In this document: in pieces, positions 8,920 through 16,071 of the stretch | How the letters are laid out: the number at the start of each line of letters is the position of its first letter | Numbering within the stretch: the first letter of the stretch is position 1 | Origin: Cyclobacteriaceae bacterium | GTDB lineage: Bacteria > Bacteroidota > Bacteroidia > Cytophagales > Cyclobacteriaceae | DNA length: 19,308 bases | Direction of reading: 5' to 3' | Assembly (NCBI GenBank): GCA_030589835.1 | Contig: JAUUZS010000010.1 | Location: 1 to 19,308 of the forward strand | The notes under the pieces: generated by a model | What the model was told of the DNA's origin: nothing | The model's input: the letters and a program-made list of their open reading frames with translations, nothing else | The model's database searches: none | Program-made: the position numbers and the translations under genes

Positions 8920-9285
8920 CTAAAGCAAATCTGTAGTGCGCAATGAAAGGTCCTTCATCAGAAATACGCCATGCATCAGATCTTCCAGCTCATTGAGCAT
9001 CTTTTTGACAGTAGCCAGGGCATGACTCTGGTTTTTTACTAAAAGTAGCTCCTTAATTGTACTGAAATGAAGTGCCTCGATTTCTTTGAGATGATCAAGA
9101 TAAGACTCGTCATTTTCAGACGCTTTCTGCCCAGTCAACAACAACTTATTGGTAACCCCAGACATTGCCGAAGAAACGAGGGCTACATGCCTGTTATGTG
9201 CTTTATAATCAGCAATAATCTCAATGACTTCCTTCATGCTATCCGAAGATCCTACAGACGTACCACCAAATTTTAATACTTTCAT
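8920..9285 (-). CDS. ThrA N-terminal fragment (start of aspartokinase domain)
   Basis: 121 residues from an ATG up to the in-frame TAG. It holds the KFGGTSVGSS nucleotide-binding start and VALVSSAMSGVTNKLL, but lacks the aspartate-binding and catalytic remainder, so on its own it should have no kinase activity. Confidence 0.6.
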   Translation of the reverse strand: MKVLKFGGTSVGSSDSMKEVIEIIADYKAHNRHVALVSSAMSGVTNKLLLTGQKASENDESYLDHLKEIEALHFSTIKELLLVKNQSHALATVKKMLNELEDLMHGVFLMKDLSLRTTDLL

Positions 9286-9346
9286 GAAGATGTTATATGT
9301 TATTACTGAAGCGAATCAGCTTACATTATAATTATAAATAATAATT

Positions 9347-9354
9347 CAAAAATA
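9347..9354 (-). promoter_or_regulatory. Candidate Bacteroidota -7 element for thrA
   Basis: The minus strand reads TATTTTTG, an exact match to the TAnnTTTG consensus, about 62 bases before the thrA ATG. A TTG at 9380-9378, 23 bases upstream, could be the -33 element. No threonine-rich leader peptide or attenuator hairpin is seen in the leader. Such matches arise easily in AT-rich DNA. Confidence 0.4.
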
Positions 9355-9389
9355 ATACGTGAACTGCTAATTAAGGCCAATTCCGATAA

Positions 9390-9746
9390 TTATTTTAAGT
9401 TTTTAGCATCTTCCCAATACTTATCCATCTCGGCCAGTGTCATTTCGGAAATCTGTTTGCCATCTTTTCGGGACTCAGTTTCCAGGTATTGAAACCGCTT
9501 AATAAACTTCCTGTTTGTCCTTTCCAGCGCTTCTTCAGGATTGATATGTACAAATCTCGAATAATTAATTAACGAAAAGAGCAAATCCCCAAACTCTGAC
9601 ATCGCCTCCTTCTGGTTTACCGGCTGGTCACTTTCTGCATTAAACTCATTTCTGAATTCCTGCATTTCCTCCTCAACTTTCTCCCACACCTGCTCTTTTT
9701 TCTCCCAATCAAACCCTACACCTCTGGCCTTTTCCTGTATTCTCAT
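9390..9746 (-). CDS. MazG C-terminal half
   Basis: 118 residues from an in-frame ATG at 9746, 99 bases after the TAA. It contains the second MazG domain (VEEEMQEF...SEFGDLLFSL), usually the active one. If translation restarts here, split MazG could still work. It ends 104 bases before the thrA start on the same strand. Confidence 0.6.
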   Translation of the reverse strand: MRIQEKARGVGFDWEKKEQVWEKVEEEMQEFRNEFNAESDQPVNQKEAMSEFGDLLFSLINYSRFVHINPEEALERTNRKFIKRFQYLETESRKDGKQISEMTLAEMDKYWEDAKNLK

Positions 9747-9845
9747 GGCCTTTACGAGTGCAGGAAGCGACGAGGGAACCCCGCCTAATACAGAATCATT
9801 CCCTTTTTCTTTCAGCTTTAGCTTCTCCCAATTCTGCTTTACCGC

Positions 9846-10208
9846 TTATTCATCTTTTACAGTTACATCTCCATAAATATGAGTATGTCTGTGAACAAGT
9901 TTATCACAAATCCCATGCAATACATCTACGAGATTAAATGCTTTTTTTTCATCAGCAATCTTGGCGTAAAACACAAGGTGCAGCATAATATCTCCCAGCT
10001 CCTTTTTAATTTCTTGCACATCGCCTCCCAAAATCGAATCAGAAAGTTCATACGTTTCTTCGATAGTCAGGTGCCGCAAAGATTCAAAGGTTTGCTTTTT
10101 ATCCCATGGGCAATTGGCACGCAATTCATCCATGATGGTCAAAAGCCTGTCAAAGGCTTCCAGCTTTTCTTTACGCCGAGGATCTTCTGATTTAATAATT
10201 CGTGACAT
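9846..10208 (-). CDS. MazG N-terminal half
   Basis: 120 residues from an ATG to the in-frame TAA. It contains one whole MazG helical domain with EETYE and KELGD. It could fold on its own. In E. coli MazG the N-terminal domain is the less active of the two. Confidence 0.6.
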   Translation of the reverse strand: MSRIIKSEDPRRKEKLEAFDRLLTIMDELRANCPWDKKQTFESLRHLTIEETYELSDSILGGDVQEIKKELGDIMLHLVFYAKIADEKKAFNLVDVLHGICDKLVHRHTHIYGDVTVKDE

Positions 10209-10276
10209 TTATCTCTTTATATTAAATTCAAAAGTATAAACTTTGCACAATTCGTATACGTTATACTTCTATTAAT

Positions 10277-10284
10277 TATCTTTG
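10277..10284 (+). promoter_or_regulatory. Bacteroidota -7 promoter element (TATCTTTG)
   Basis: TATCTTTG fits TAnnTTTG exactly and ends 18 bases before the ATG at 10303, giving a very short leader. A weak -33 candidate (TTCG, 10251-10254) lies 22 bases upstream. The 8-bp palindrome CGTATACG (10253-10260) overlaps this spacer, which also serves the divergent mazG. Confidence 0.6.
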
Positions 10285-10302
10285 CAGCAAATTTAAAAAA
10301 AA

Positions 10303-10524
10303 ATGACTACAGTATTATTGACAATTGGGTTCTTCGCAATATTTTTCTTACTTATGTCTGTTCGGCTTATATTCTTAAAAGACGGTAAATTCAGAGGGAC
10401 ATGTGCTTCGCAAAAAGAAGAAGGTGGCTCATGTGCGGTTTGTGGTACAGATGTAAAGCCCGGAGAATCATGCAAAAAAAGCAGGACAAAAACCGCTATA
10501 GAAAAACTATTGTTTAGGTTTTAA
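10303..10524 (+). CDS. Small NqrM-like membrane protein with CxxC motif
   Basis: 73 residues. One membrane helix at about 3-24 is followed by a short RLIFLKDGKFRGTCAS region and a cysteine pattern GTC...SCAVCG...SC (Cys at about 33, 44, 47 and 56). The layout recalls NqrM (DUF539), a small Cys-rich membrane protein needed to mature the Na+-translocating NADH:quinone reductase, and the widespread short 'membrane or secreted' proteins of Bacteroidota. The similarity is of pattern only, so I give no gene symbol. The four cysteines suggest metal or Fe-S binding. It is followed 51 bases later by the phosphohexomutase gene, with no terminator seen between, so cotranscription is likely. Confidence 0.7.
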   Translation: MTTVLLTIGFFAIFFLLMSVRLIFLKDGKFRGTCASQKEEGGSCAVCGTDVKPGESCKKSRTKTAIEKLLFRF

Positions 10525-10575
10525 CTCCGATTTCTTTTCAATCAACCAACTATTCAGACTTAATAAAATCTTTCC

Positions 10576-11973
10576 ATGACGCTTATTAAATCAATCTCCG
10601 GAATCCGGGGAACAATCGGTGGCAAAGTAGGTGAAGGCCTAACTCCATTAGATATTGTGAAATTTACTACGGCTTTTGGGTATTTGTGCCGGGAGCAATC
10701 TGAAAATAAGAAAATTGTTATCGGAAGAGATGCCCGTACTTCAGGGCAAATGGTATCCAATATCGTTTCTTCTACCTTGCAGGGATTGGGCTTTGATGTC
10801 ATAGATTTAGGACTTTCAACCACCCCTACGGTTGAGATCGCCGTTCCAATCGAAGAAGCGGCAGGTGGAATAATATTGACGGCAAGTCATAATCCGAGCC
10901 AATGGAATGCATTGAAATTGCTCAATGAAAAGGGTGAATTTATCTCTGCAGAAGATGGGGAAAAACTTCTTGAATTGGCAGAATCTGAAGACCTGGAATT
11001 TGTAGCGTATAATCATTTGGGAGCATATACATTTGATGATACCTATATTGACAAACACATTGCTATGATCCTTGAGTTGGCTTTGGTGGATGTTGAGGCG
11101 ATAAGGCAAAAGGATTTTCGAATAGCGATAGATTGTGTGAATTCTACAGGGGGAATTGCCGTACCAAGATTGTTGAAAGCGCTTGGAGTAAATAAAGTCA
11201 AAGAAATATATTGCGAGCCAAATGGCCTGTTTCCTCATAATCCTGAACCACTTCCCGAGCACATCACACACATTTCAAATGAGATAAGTAATGGTAAGTT
11301 TGACCTGGGGATTGTAGTTGATCCCGATGTAGATCGGCTGGCTTTTCTCAACGAAGACGGATCACCTTTTGGCGAAGAATATACGCTGGTTGCGGTGGCT
11401 GATTATATTCTGCAAAAATCACCTGGCAATACGGTTTCTAATCTATCCTCAACAAGAGCCCTCAAGGACGTTACCTTAAAAAAAGGAGGGAACTACAATG
11501 CTTCTGCGGTCGGTGAAGTGAATGTGGTAAATAAAATGAAAGAAACCAATGCCATAATCGGAGGTGAAGGTAATGGAGGAATCATTTACCCAAAATTTCA
11601 TTATGGTCGTGATGCGCTCGTAGGAATCGCATTATTCCTATCCCATTTAGCGAAATTTGATAAACCCATCTCATTTTTAAGGGGGAAATATCCCAATTAT
11701 CATATCTCCAAAAACAAAATTGAATTGACGCCGGACATTGATGTAGATGGTGTGCTGGCAGCCATAGAGGCTAAATATAAAAACAACCCAATCAATAATA
11801 TCGATGGAGTAAAAATTGAGTTTGAAAATGAATGGGTTCATCTCCGAAAATCAAATACAGAGCCGATTATCAGAATATATTCTGAATCTGCTACACTTGC
11901 AACTGCAGAACATTTAGCAAACAAAATCATAAACGACATCAAGGAACTGATCACTGACAAAAGTGAAGAATGA
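10576..11973 (+). CDS. glmM: Phosphoglucosamine mutase / phosphomannomutase family enzyme
   Basis: 465 residues, an alpha-D-phosphohexomutase of four domains. The catalytic phosphoserine loop is TASHNP with Ser104. The Mg-binding loop DPDVDR has Asp249, Asp251 and Asp253. The sugar-binding loop GEGNGG is at 330-335, and the phosphate-binding segment RKSNTEPIIRIY is near the C-terminus. In Bacteroidota, enzymes of this type are usually assigned as GlmM, converting glucosamine-6-phosphate to glucosamine-1-phosphate for peptidoglycan and LPS. The GEGNGG loop differs from that of E. coli GlmM, so phosphomannomutase activity is not excluded. Its stop overlaps the ATG of the next gene (ATGA), showing translational coupling with the cysteine desulfurase. 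Confidence 0.85.
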   Translation: MTLIKSISGIRGTIGGKVGEGLTPLDIVKFTTAFGYLCREQSENKKIVIGRDARTSGQMVSNIVSSTLQGLGFDVIDLGLSTTPTVEIAVPIEEAAGGIILTASHNPSQWNALKLLNEKGEFISAEDGEKLLELAESEDLEFVAYNHLGAYTFDDTYIDKHIAMILELALVDVEAIRQKDFRIAIDCVNSTGGIAVPRLLKALGVNKVKEIYCEPNGLFPHNPEPLPEHITHISNEISNGKFDLGIVVDPDVDRLAFLNEDGSPFGEEYTLVAVADYILQKSPGNTVSNLSSTRALKDVTLKKGGNYNASAVGEVNVVNKMKETNAIIGGEGNGGIIYPKFHYGRDALVGIALFLSHLAKFDKPISFLRGKYPNYHISKNKIELTPDIDVDGVLAAIEAKYKNNPINNIDGVKIEFENEWVHLRKSNTEPIIRIYSESATLATAEHLANKIINDIKELITDKSEE

Positions 11974-13094
11974 AGGTCTATCTCGATAATGCCGCGACAA
12001 CACCATTAGATGAAAGAGTATTTGAGGCGATGAAGCCTTTTTTACTTGAGCATTTTGGAAATCCATCTTCGATCCATAGTCATGGACGAATTGTAAGGTC
12101 AGAAATTGAAAAGGCAAGGAAGAAAGTAGCGGATATTCTCCGGGTTGCTCCGTCGGAAATTTTCTTTACTTCAGGAGGAACTGAAGCAGACAACACAATC
12201 ATCAAGAATACGATAAGGACCTATGGTATAAAACATGCCATTACCTCCAAAATTGAGCATCATGCGGTTTTGCACACCTTGCAGCATTTAGAGCAGGAGC
12301 GTAAAATCAAGCTGCACTTTGTGGATCTGGACGAAAAAGGCCAGGTAAATTATGACCACCTCCAAGAACTACTTTCTAATTATGAAAATGCATTTGTATC
12401 CTTAATGCATGCAAATAATGAAATTGGCAATATCCTTGATTTGAAAAGAGTAGGAGAATTATGTGAAGAGCGTAATGCATTCTTTCATTCAGACACAGTT
12501 CAAAGCATCGGACATCATGATCTGGATTTATCTCAACTAAAAATCCAATCTATCGTCGGTTCCGCACACAAATTTCATGGGCCAAAAGGTGTCGGACTCA
12601 TGTACATTAACGCTGACAAACAGATTCCTCCTTTGCTGATTGGCGGAGGACAGGAACGCAATATGCGCGGTGGTACAGAAAATGTATCTGGAATCATTGG
12701 CTTGGCCAAAGCTTTGGAACTTGTGTATTCTGAAAAAGAAGAGAATCACACCAAATTGCTCAACTTCAAAAAATATACCATCGAAAAACTCAAAGGGAAT
12801 TTCCCCGGCGTTTCATTCAATGGGCTTAGTGCCGATTTGGAATACAGCCTGAACAAGGTTTTGAGTATTGGAATTCCCGGAATTGAGGACAATGATATGC
12901 TATTATTTAATTTGGATATCAATGGCATTTCGGTGAGTGGTGGTAGTGCATGCGGCAGTGGAACGAGCATAGGCTCGCATGTTCTTGATGCCCTGGATAT
13001 TGATGAAAACCTTGGGACTTTAAGAGTTTCGTTTAGCAAATTCAACACAAAAGAAGATATTGATTTTTTTATTGAAAAGCTGAAAGAAATCTAA
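11970..13094 (+). CDS. NifS-type cysteine desulfurase
   Basis: 374 residues, a class V PLP aminotransferase. Such enzymes take sulfur from cysteine as a persulfide and pass it to Fe-S assembly or tRNA thiolation. Seen motifs: VYLDNAATTPLDERV at the N-terminus, FTSGGTEADN, the PLP-binding Lys201 in SAHKFHGPKG, RGGTENV, and the active-site Cys328 in SACGSGT. The short loop around the cysteine and the length fit the NifS/IscS group rather than SufS. It is translated from an ATG inside the glmM stop (ATGA overlap). No scaffold gene (iscU, sufU or nifU) is next to it, so it may serve general or tRNA sulfur transfer. I do not choose between nifS and iscS as a symbol. Confidence 0.92.
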   Translation: MKVYLDNAATTPLDERVFEAMKPFLLEHFGNPSSIHSHGRIVRSEIEKARKKVADILRVAPSEIFFTSGGTEADNTIIKNTIRTYGIKHAITSKIEHHAVLHTLQHLEQERKIKLHFVDLDEKGQVNYDHLQELLSNYENAFVSLMHANNEIGNILDLKRVGELCEERNAFFHSDTVQSIGHHDLDLSQLKIQSIVGSAHKFHGPKGVGLMYINADKQIPPLLIGGGQERNMRGGTENVSGIIGLAKALELVYSEKEENHTKLLNFKKYTIEKLKGNFPGVSFNGLSADLEYSLNKVLSIGIPGIEDNDMLLFNLDINGISVSGGSACGSGTSIGSHVLDALDIDENLGTLRVSFSKFNTKEDIDFFIEKLKEI

Positions 13095-13547
13095 TCTGGA
13101 CAACCCATTTTCCTAAGAAACAAATTTTCTTTTTAATTAAACACGCTTGATTAGCTCTCAAGTAAAAATAACAAGTGGCAGTAGCAGGAGGTAGTGGCAA
13201 GAAAAAAAAGTGCTACGTGAAGGAGTTTATGTTCATTTTATAATTCATGAATAAGGGAAATAATTATTAATATTTAATAAATTAGAAACTTTAATTTTTA
13301 TAGCATTTCAATCATATCTTCTGATAAATAATCCCACACCAGTCAGGCATTACCTTTTCCACAAAACTTCACCCAAAATTAAGCTTGAAACGTGTTCCAA
13401 AAAACAGATTTCATTTGCTTATTCCATTATTGCCCTCCTTTTTTTGATGCTAAAATTCTAAGTCATTAATATGAATTATCATATATTATGCTTATCATCA
13501 ATCCCTAGTTGAATAGTACAAGTCTATTTGATCTAACAAAGCCAATT
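13095..13547 (+). other. Intergenic region before the cyclase pair
   Basis: About 450 mostly AT-rich bases. It contains a weak A/T hairpin just after the desulfurase gene (AAGAAA 13115-13120 with TTTCTT 13126-13131, then T's) that may be a terminator, a locally GC-richer patch with a 22-codon open frame at 13175-13243, and a 17-bp palindrome (TTATTAA-TAT-TTAATAA, 13264-13280). No conserved gene or clear TAnnTTTG promoter was found. The cyclase promoter presumably lies in the last 200 bases. Confidence 0.5.
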
Positions 13548-14627
13548 ATGAACCTCAATGCCCGCCAAAAAAGAAAATTCATAATTAGCCTAAGGCTAAT
13601 TGCTTTTGGCATTTTTGCCGGAGTGCTTTTCGCAGGCCTTTCCAATGGAATCAAAGTATTATATCCATTGATAAATGGTGCGCTCATTGGTTTTTTTATC
13701 GCCATTGTTGCTGCCTTTTTTGAGTTTTACATTTATGAAAAGGGTATTCAAAAACAAAGATTTGTTGTCGTGTTGGCCATTAGAACCATATTCTATTTTA
13801 CACTGATCATTACAGTGATACTTATCGAAATTGGACTTGCCCGGATGATCAAAGAGGATCTCAATTTTTCACAGCTGATGCAAAACGAAAAATTCAATGC
13901 ATATATTTATGGAGGGGAATTCAGAAATTCTGTTTTCTATACTTTTGCCTTGAGTCTATTCATGAATTTTAATCGTCAGATGAGCCGGAAGTTAGATGCG
14001 GAATTACTAATTAACTTAATAACCGGAAAGTATTACCATCCTGTTGAATGCAAAATGATTTTCATGTTCCTGAATGTTCCTTCCTCAAATTCTATTATCG
14101 AAAAAATCGGAAGACTAAAATTTCATCTTTTTATAAATGAGTTGGTTTATGATATCACCTCCCCCATATTGTCAAATTATGGAATAATATATCAATATGT
14201 AGAGGACGAAATTGTGATCACCTGGAATATGAAGGAAGGGTTAAAAAATGCACATGCAATCAGGTGCTTTTTCGACATTAAAGATAAAATCAATGCCCTA
14301 AAGGAAAAATACATCGATAAATATGGTGTTATGCCAAATTTCAATGCCTCCATTCATTGCGGTAAAGTTATTAAGGGCGAAATTGGTTATATAAAAAGTG
14401 AAATCGTATATCATGGAGATGTACTTAATACTACTTCAAGGATTCTTGACGCTTGCCAAACTATATCAAAGGATATTCTGGCCTCAGCCCAATTGTTGAA
14501 ACTCATTAATTTGCCCATGATATATACATCACAAAAATGTGGCGAAATTAGTTTGAAAGGCAAAAAGAATGATATGGAGCTTTTTTCTATTGCAGAAGTT
14601 GACATTAAATCTATGACATTCAATTGA
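13548..14627 (+). CDS. Membrane-anchored class III cyclase homologue, first metal Asp lost
   Basis: 359 residues from the ATG at 13548; a TTG at 13509 is in frame but has no support. Four hydrophobic segments (about 13-33, 36-58, 69-92 and 118-138) precede a cytoplasmic class III nucleotidyl cyclase domain at about 165-350. The usual F-x-D-x-x-x-S-T metal motif reads FLNVPSSNS, with Asn176 replacing the first metal-binding Asp. The second metal site is YVEDE, with Asp220 kept but Glu219 for Gly. The transition-state pair is intact: Asn294 and Arg298 in GDVLNTTSRI. A homodimer should therefore be inactive or weak. It resembles the C2 half of mammalian adenylyl cyclase. The next gene is a paralogue with the opposite losses and starts inside its stop codon. 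Nucleotide specificity is not clear. Confidence 0.85.
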   Translation: MNLNARQKRKFIISLRLIAFGIFAGVLFAGLSNGIKVLYPLINGALIGFFIAIVAAFFEFYIYEKGIQKQRFVVVLAIRTIFYFTLIITVILIEIGLARMIKEDLNFSQLMQNEKFNAYIYGGEFRNSVFYTFALSLFMNFNRQMSRKLDAELLINLITGKYYHPVECKMIFMFLNVPSSNSIIEKIGRLKFHLFINELVYDITSPILSNYGIIYQYVEDEIVITWNMKEGLKNAHAIRCFFDIKDKINALKEKYIDKYGVMPNFNASIHCGKVIKGEIGYIKSEIVYHGDVLNTTSRILDACQTISKDILASAQLLKLINLPMIYTSQKCGEISLKGKKNDMELFSIAEVDIKSMTFN

Positions 14628-15679
14628 TTGAATCGAACCTATATCTAAAACGAGATTTTGAATCTTCCGGCATTATCATTCTGGTTGGATTATGCTTTGG
14701 CATTGTATATCCACTATTTGGAGACGAATTGGAAGATGCCGTCGCATTTATAAATGGGATTTTAATTGGCATTTCTGGCGGAATCCTTCTTTCATTATTT
14801 GAAATATTCCTATTTAAAAAGGATTCCAGGAAACAGTCATTCTTTGGTCTTTTTGTTCTCAAATCCATTTTATATTTCTCAATATGCGTCGTCCTTATTT
14901 TATCAATAACCTGCCTGACAAGAAGTATAGAAAACCAGATGGGGTACTGGGAATATTTTTATAATGAGGAATTTCAGGAATTTATTTATGAGGGTGAATT
15001 TAAAATTATCGTGGTTTATTGCATGGTGGTATTGGTGATTATCAATTTCACAAGAAAAATAAACGGAAGAATCGGGCATGGGGTACTATTAAGTTTTATC
15101 TCCGGAAAGTATCATACCCCAAAAGAAGAGGATTTAATTTTTGCATTTATAGACCTGAAAAAATCCACTCAAATTGCAGAACGGTTGGGAGATTTGAAAT
15201 TCCATATCCTTTTGCGAGAATTTTTTAACGACATTTCCAAATGTATATATGTTGCGAATGGAAGAGTTTACAGGTATGTCGGCGACGAAATCGTGATAAG
15301 TTGGAATATGAGAAAAGGATTAAAAAATGCCAATTGCATCAGGACATTCTTTTATATCAATCAGGAGTTAAAAAAACACCGTGAAAAATACATCGATATG
15401 TTTGGATTTATCCCGGAGTTTCAAGCCGCCTACCATTCCGGAAAAGTAATCAGGGGGGAGATTGGTGATGTAAAAAGCCAATTGGTCTTTCATGGCGAAA
15501 CAATGTATACTGCTTCTAAAATAGAAAAAGAATGCAGCAAATTGGGCTATGACATACTAGTATCTTCTGATTTGATTCACAAAATAGAATTGCCTGTGAT
15601 CTATGACATGAAAGTAGTTGGCCGCCTAAATAATTTGGATTTGTATACGCTTTTCGAAAAGAATTCCATCAAGGATTAG
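14624..15679 (+). CDS. Membrane-anchored class III cyclase, metal sites intact, transition-state residues lost
   Basis: 351 residues, a paralogue of the preceding gene with the same four-helix anchor (about 15-36, 42-66, 74-98 and 125-145) and a cyclase domain at about 167-345. Both metal aspartates are present: Asp177 in FAFIDLKKST and Asp221 in YRYVGDEIVISWN. The transition-state motif is altered to GETMYTASKI, so Tyr295 and Lys299 stand where Asn and Arg are expected. This is the C1-like complement of the upstream protein. The only usable start is a TTG overlapping the upstream TGA (TTGA, 14624-14627); the next in-frame ATG is past residue 100, inside the domain structure. The overlap implies coupled translation. 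It ends in TAG, convergent with the HEPN gene at 15724. Confidence 0.85.
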   Translation: MIESNLYLKRDFESSGIIILVGLCFGIVYPLFGDELEDAVAFINGILIGISGGILLSLFEIFLFKKDSRKQSFFGLFVLKSILYFSICVVLILSITCLTRSIENQMGYWEYFYNEEFQEFIYEGEFKIIVVYCMVVLVIINFTRKINGRIGHGVLLSFISGKYHTPKEEDLIFAFIDLKKSTQIAERLGDLKFHILLREFFNDISKCIYVANGRVYRYVGDEIVISWNMRKGLKNANCIRTFFYINQELKKHREKYIDMFGFIPEFQAAYHSGKVIRGEIGDVKSQLVFHGETMYTASKIEKECSKLGYDILVSSDLIHKIELPVIYDMKVVGRLNNLDLYTLFEKNSIKD

Positions 15680-15723
15680 CACGCCTTTAAAACATCTTTT
15701 CCAGACTCTCCAGCCATAGGTCA

Positions 15724-16071
15724 TCAAAATTCTTTTTTTAAAATACTATTCACAATTCCATGTAATTCAGAAATGTGTATTGAGGTAATATCCCAAATCG
15801 TCCACATTTGAATATTGAAATACTCATGTGCCGCATAGTTTCTGAGCGCCCGGATCTTGAACCAGGGATAGGGATATTTTTCGAGTATATCTTTATCAAT
15901 ATGCACAACGGCCTCACCGATAATAATCAGCTGGTACAATACGGCATCTTGCACTTTGGTGTCAGACAAAAAAGTTTCTTTATCAATTTCCGCTACATAA
16001 CGTGCAATTTTCTGACAAGCCTCCTCAATGTGCAAGAGCCGTTGTTTGTTTCTTTCAATCAGACTTATCAT
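15724..16071 (-). CDS. HepT-like HEPN toxin (DUF86)
   Basis: 115 residues, all-helical, typical DUF86 size. It carries the HEPN motif RNYAAHEY at 77-84 (Arg77, His82, Tyr84; R-x4-H-x-Y), the RNase centre of HepT-type toxins, and the usual VLYQLIIIGEAV helix before it. The start ATG overlaps the end of the upstream HTH-nucleotidyltransferase gene by 17 bases. In the known Shewanella HepT/MntA pair the MNT antitoxin AMPylates the Tyr of this motif. Toxicity here is inferred from family and context. Confidence 0.92.
   Translation of the reverse strand: MISLIERNKQRLLHIEEACQKIARYVAEIDKETFLSDTKVQDAVLYQLIIIGEAVVHIDKDILEKYPYPWFKIRALRNYAAHEYFNIQMWTIWDITSIHISELHGIVNSILKKEF

Larger units (their letters stand above)
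6829..9285 (-). pseudogene. thrA: Bifunctional aspartate kinase/homoserine dehydrogenase, interrupted by in-frame TAG
   Basis: Read through one TAG at 8920-8922, the frame encodes 818 residues, almost exactly the length of E. coli ThrA (820). It would catalyse phosphorylation of aspartate and later reduction of aspartate semialdehyde to homoserine. N-terminus MKVLKFGGTSVGSS is the aspartokinase nucleotide site. Two ACT repeats lie in the middle, and the dehydrogenase NAD(P) motif VFIVGVGLIGG and signature YETNVGAGLP...GVLSGTLSYIFN follow. The stop interrupts the kinase domain: codons before it end in SLRTTDLL and after it continue SFGERLSCYLINVY, with no frame shift. TAG ends intact genes in this window (mntA-like, second cyclase), so code reassignment is unlikely. 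Possible causes are sequencing error, a recent nonsense mutation or read-through. It lies downstream of mazG, with a candidate promoter at 9347-9354. Confidence 0.85.
9390..10208 (-). pseudogene. mazG: MazG nucleoside triphosphate pyrophosphohydrolase, interrupted by in-frame TAA
   Basis: Read through one TAA at 9846-9848, the frame encodes about 272 residues, the normal size of two-domain MazG. MazG hydrolyses (d)NTPs to monophosphate and pyrophosphate and lowers (p)ppGpp. The N-terminal domain has NCPWDKKQTFESLRHLTIEETYE and KKELGDIMLHLVFYAK; the C-terminal domain has GFDWEKKEQVWEKVEEEMQEF and EFGDLLFSLINYSRF. Both keep the ExxE...ExxD metal pattern. The segment after the stop, AVKQNWEKLKLKEKG...SVLGGVPSSLPALVKAMR, is the expected MazG linker, so the frame is undisturbed. 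A GAA-to-TAA change at a run of acidic residues (VKDE-stop) would explain it. The gene is divergent from the small membrane protein at 10303. Confidence 0.85.

Noticed and set aside
6829..10208. Reassigned stop codon (alternative genetic code)
   Set aside because: Both TAG and TAA would have to be sense codons, yet TAG and TAA end intact genes at their normal lengths in this window (mntA-like, second cyclase, desulfurase).
10238..10245. AAACTTTG as a second promoter element
   Set aside because: It lacks the TA of TAnnTTTG; the exact match at 10277-10284 is better placed.
10816..11271. Minus-strand open frame of 151 codons
   Set aside because: It is antisense to the phosphohexomutase gene and has no recognisable motif.
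13264..13280. 17-bp palindrome TTATTAA-TAT-TTAATAA
   Set aside because: Made only of A and T in very AT-rich DNA, so chance is a good explanation; mentioned only as part of the spacer.
13548..15679. First cyclase as a decaying pseudogene
   Set aside because: The frame is intact over 359 residues, the losses are confined to specific catalytic positions, and the neighbour shows the opposite losses, which fits specialisation better than decay.
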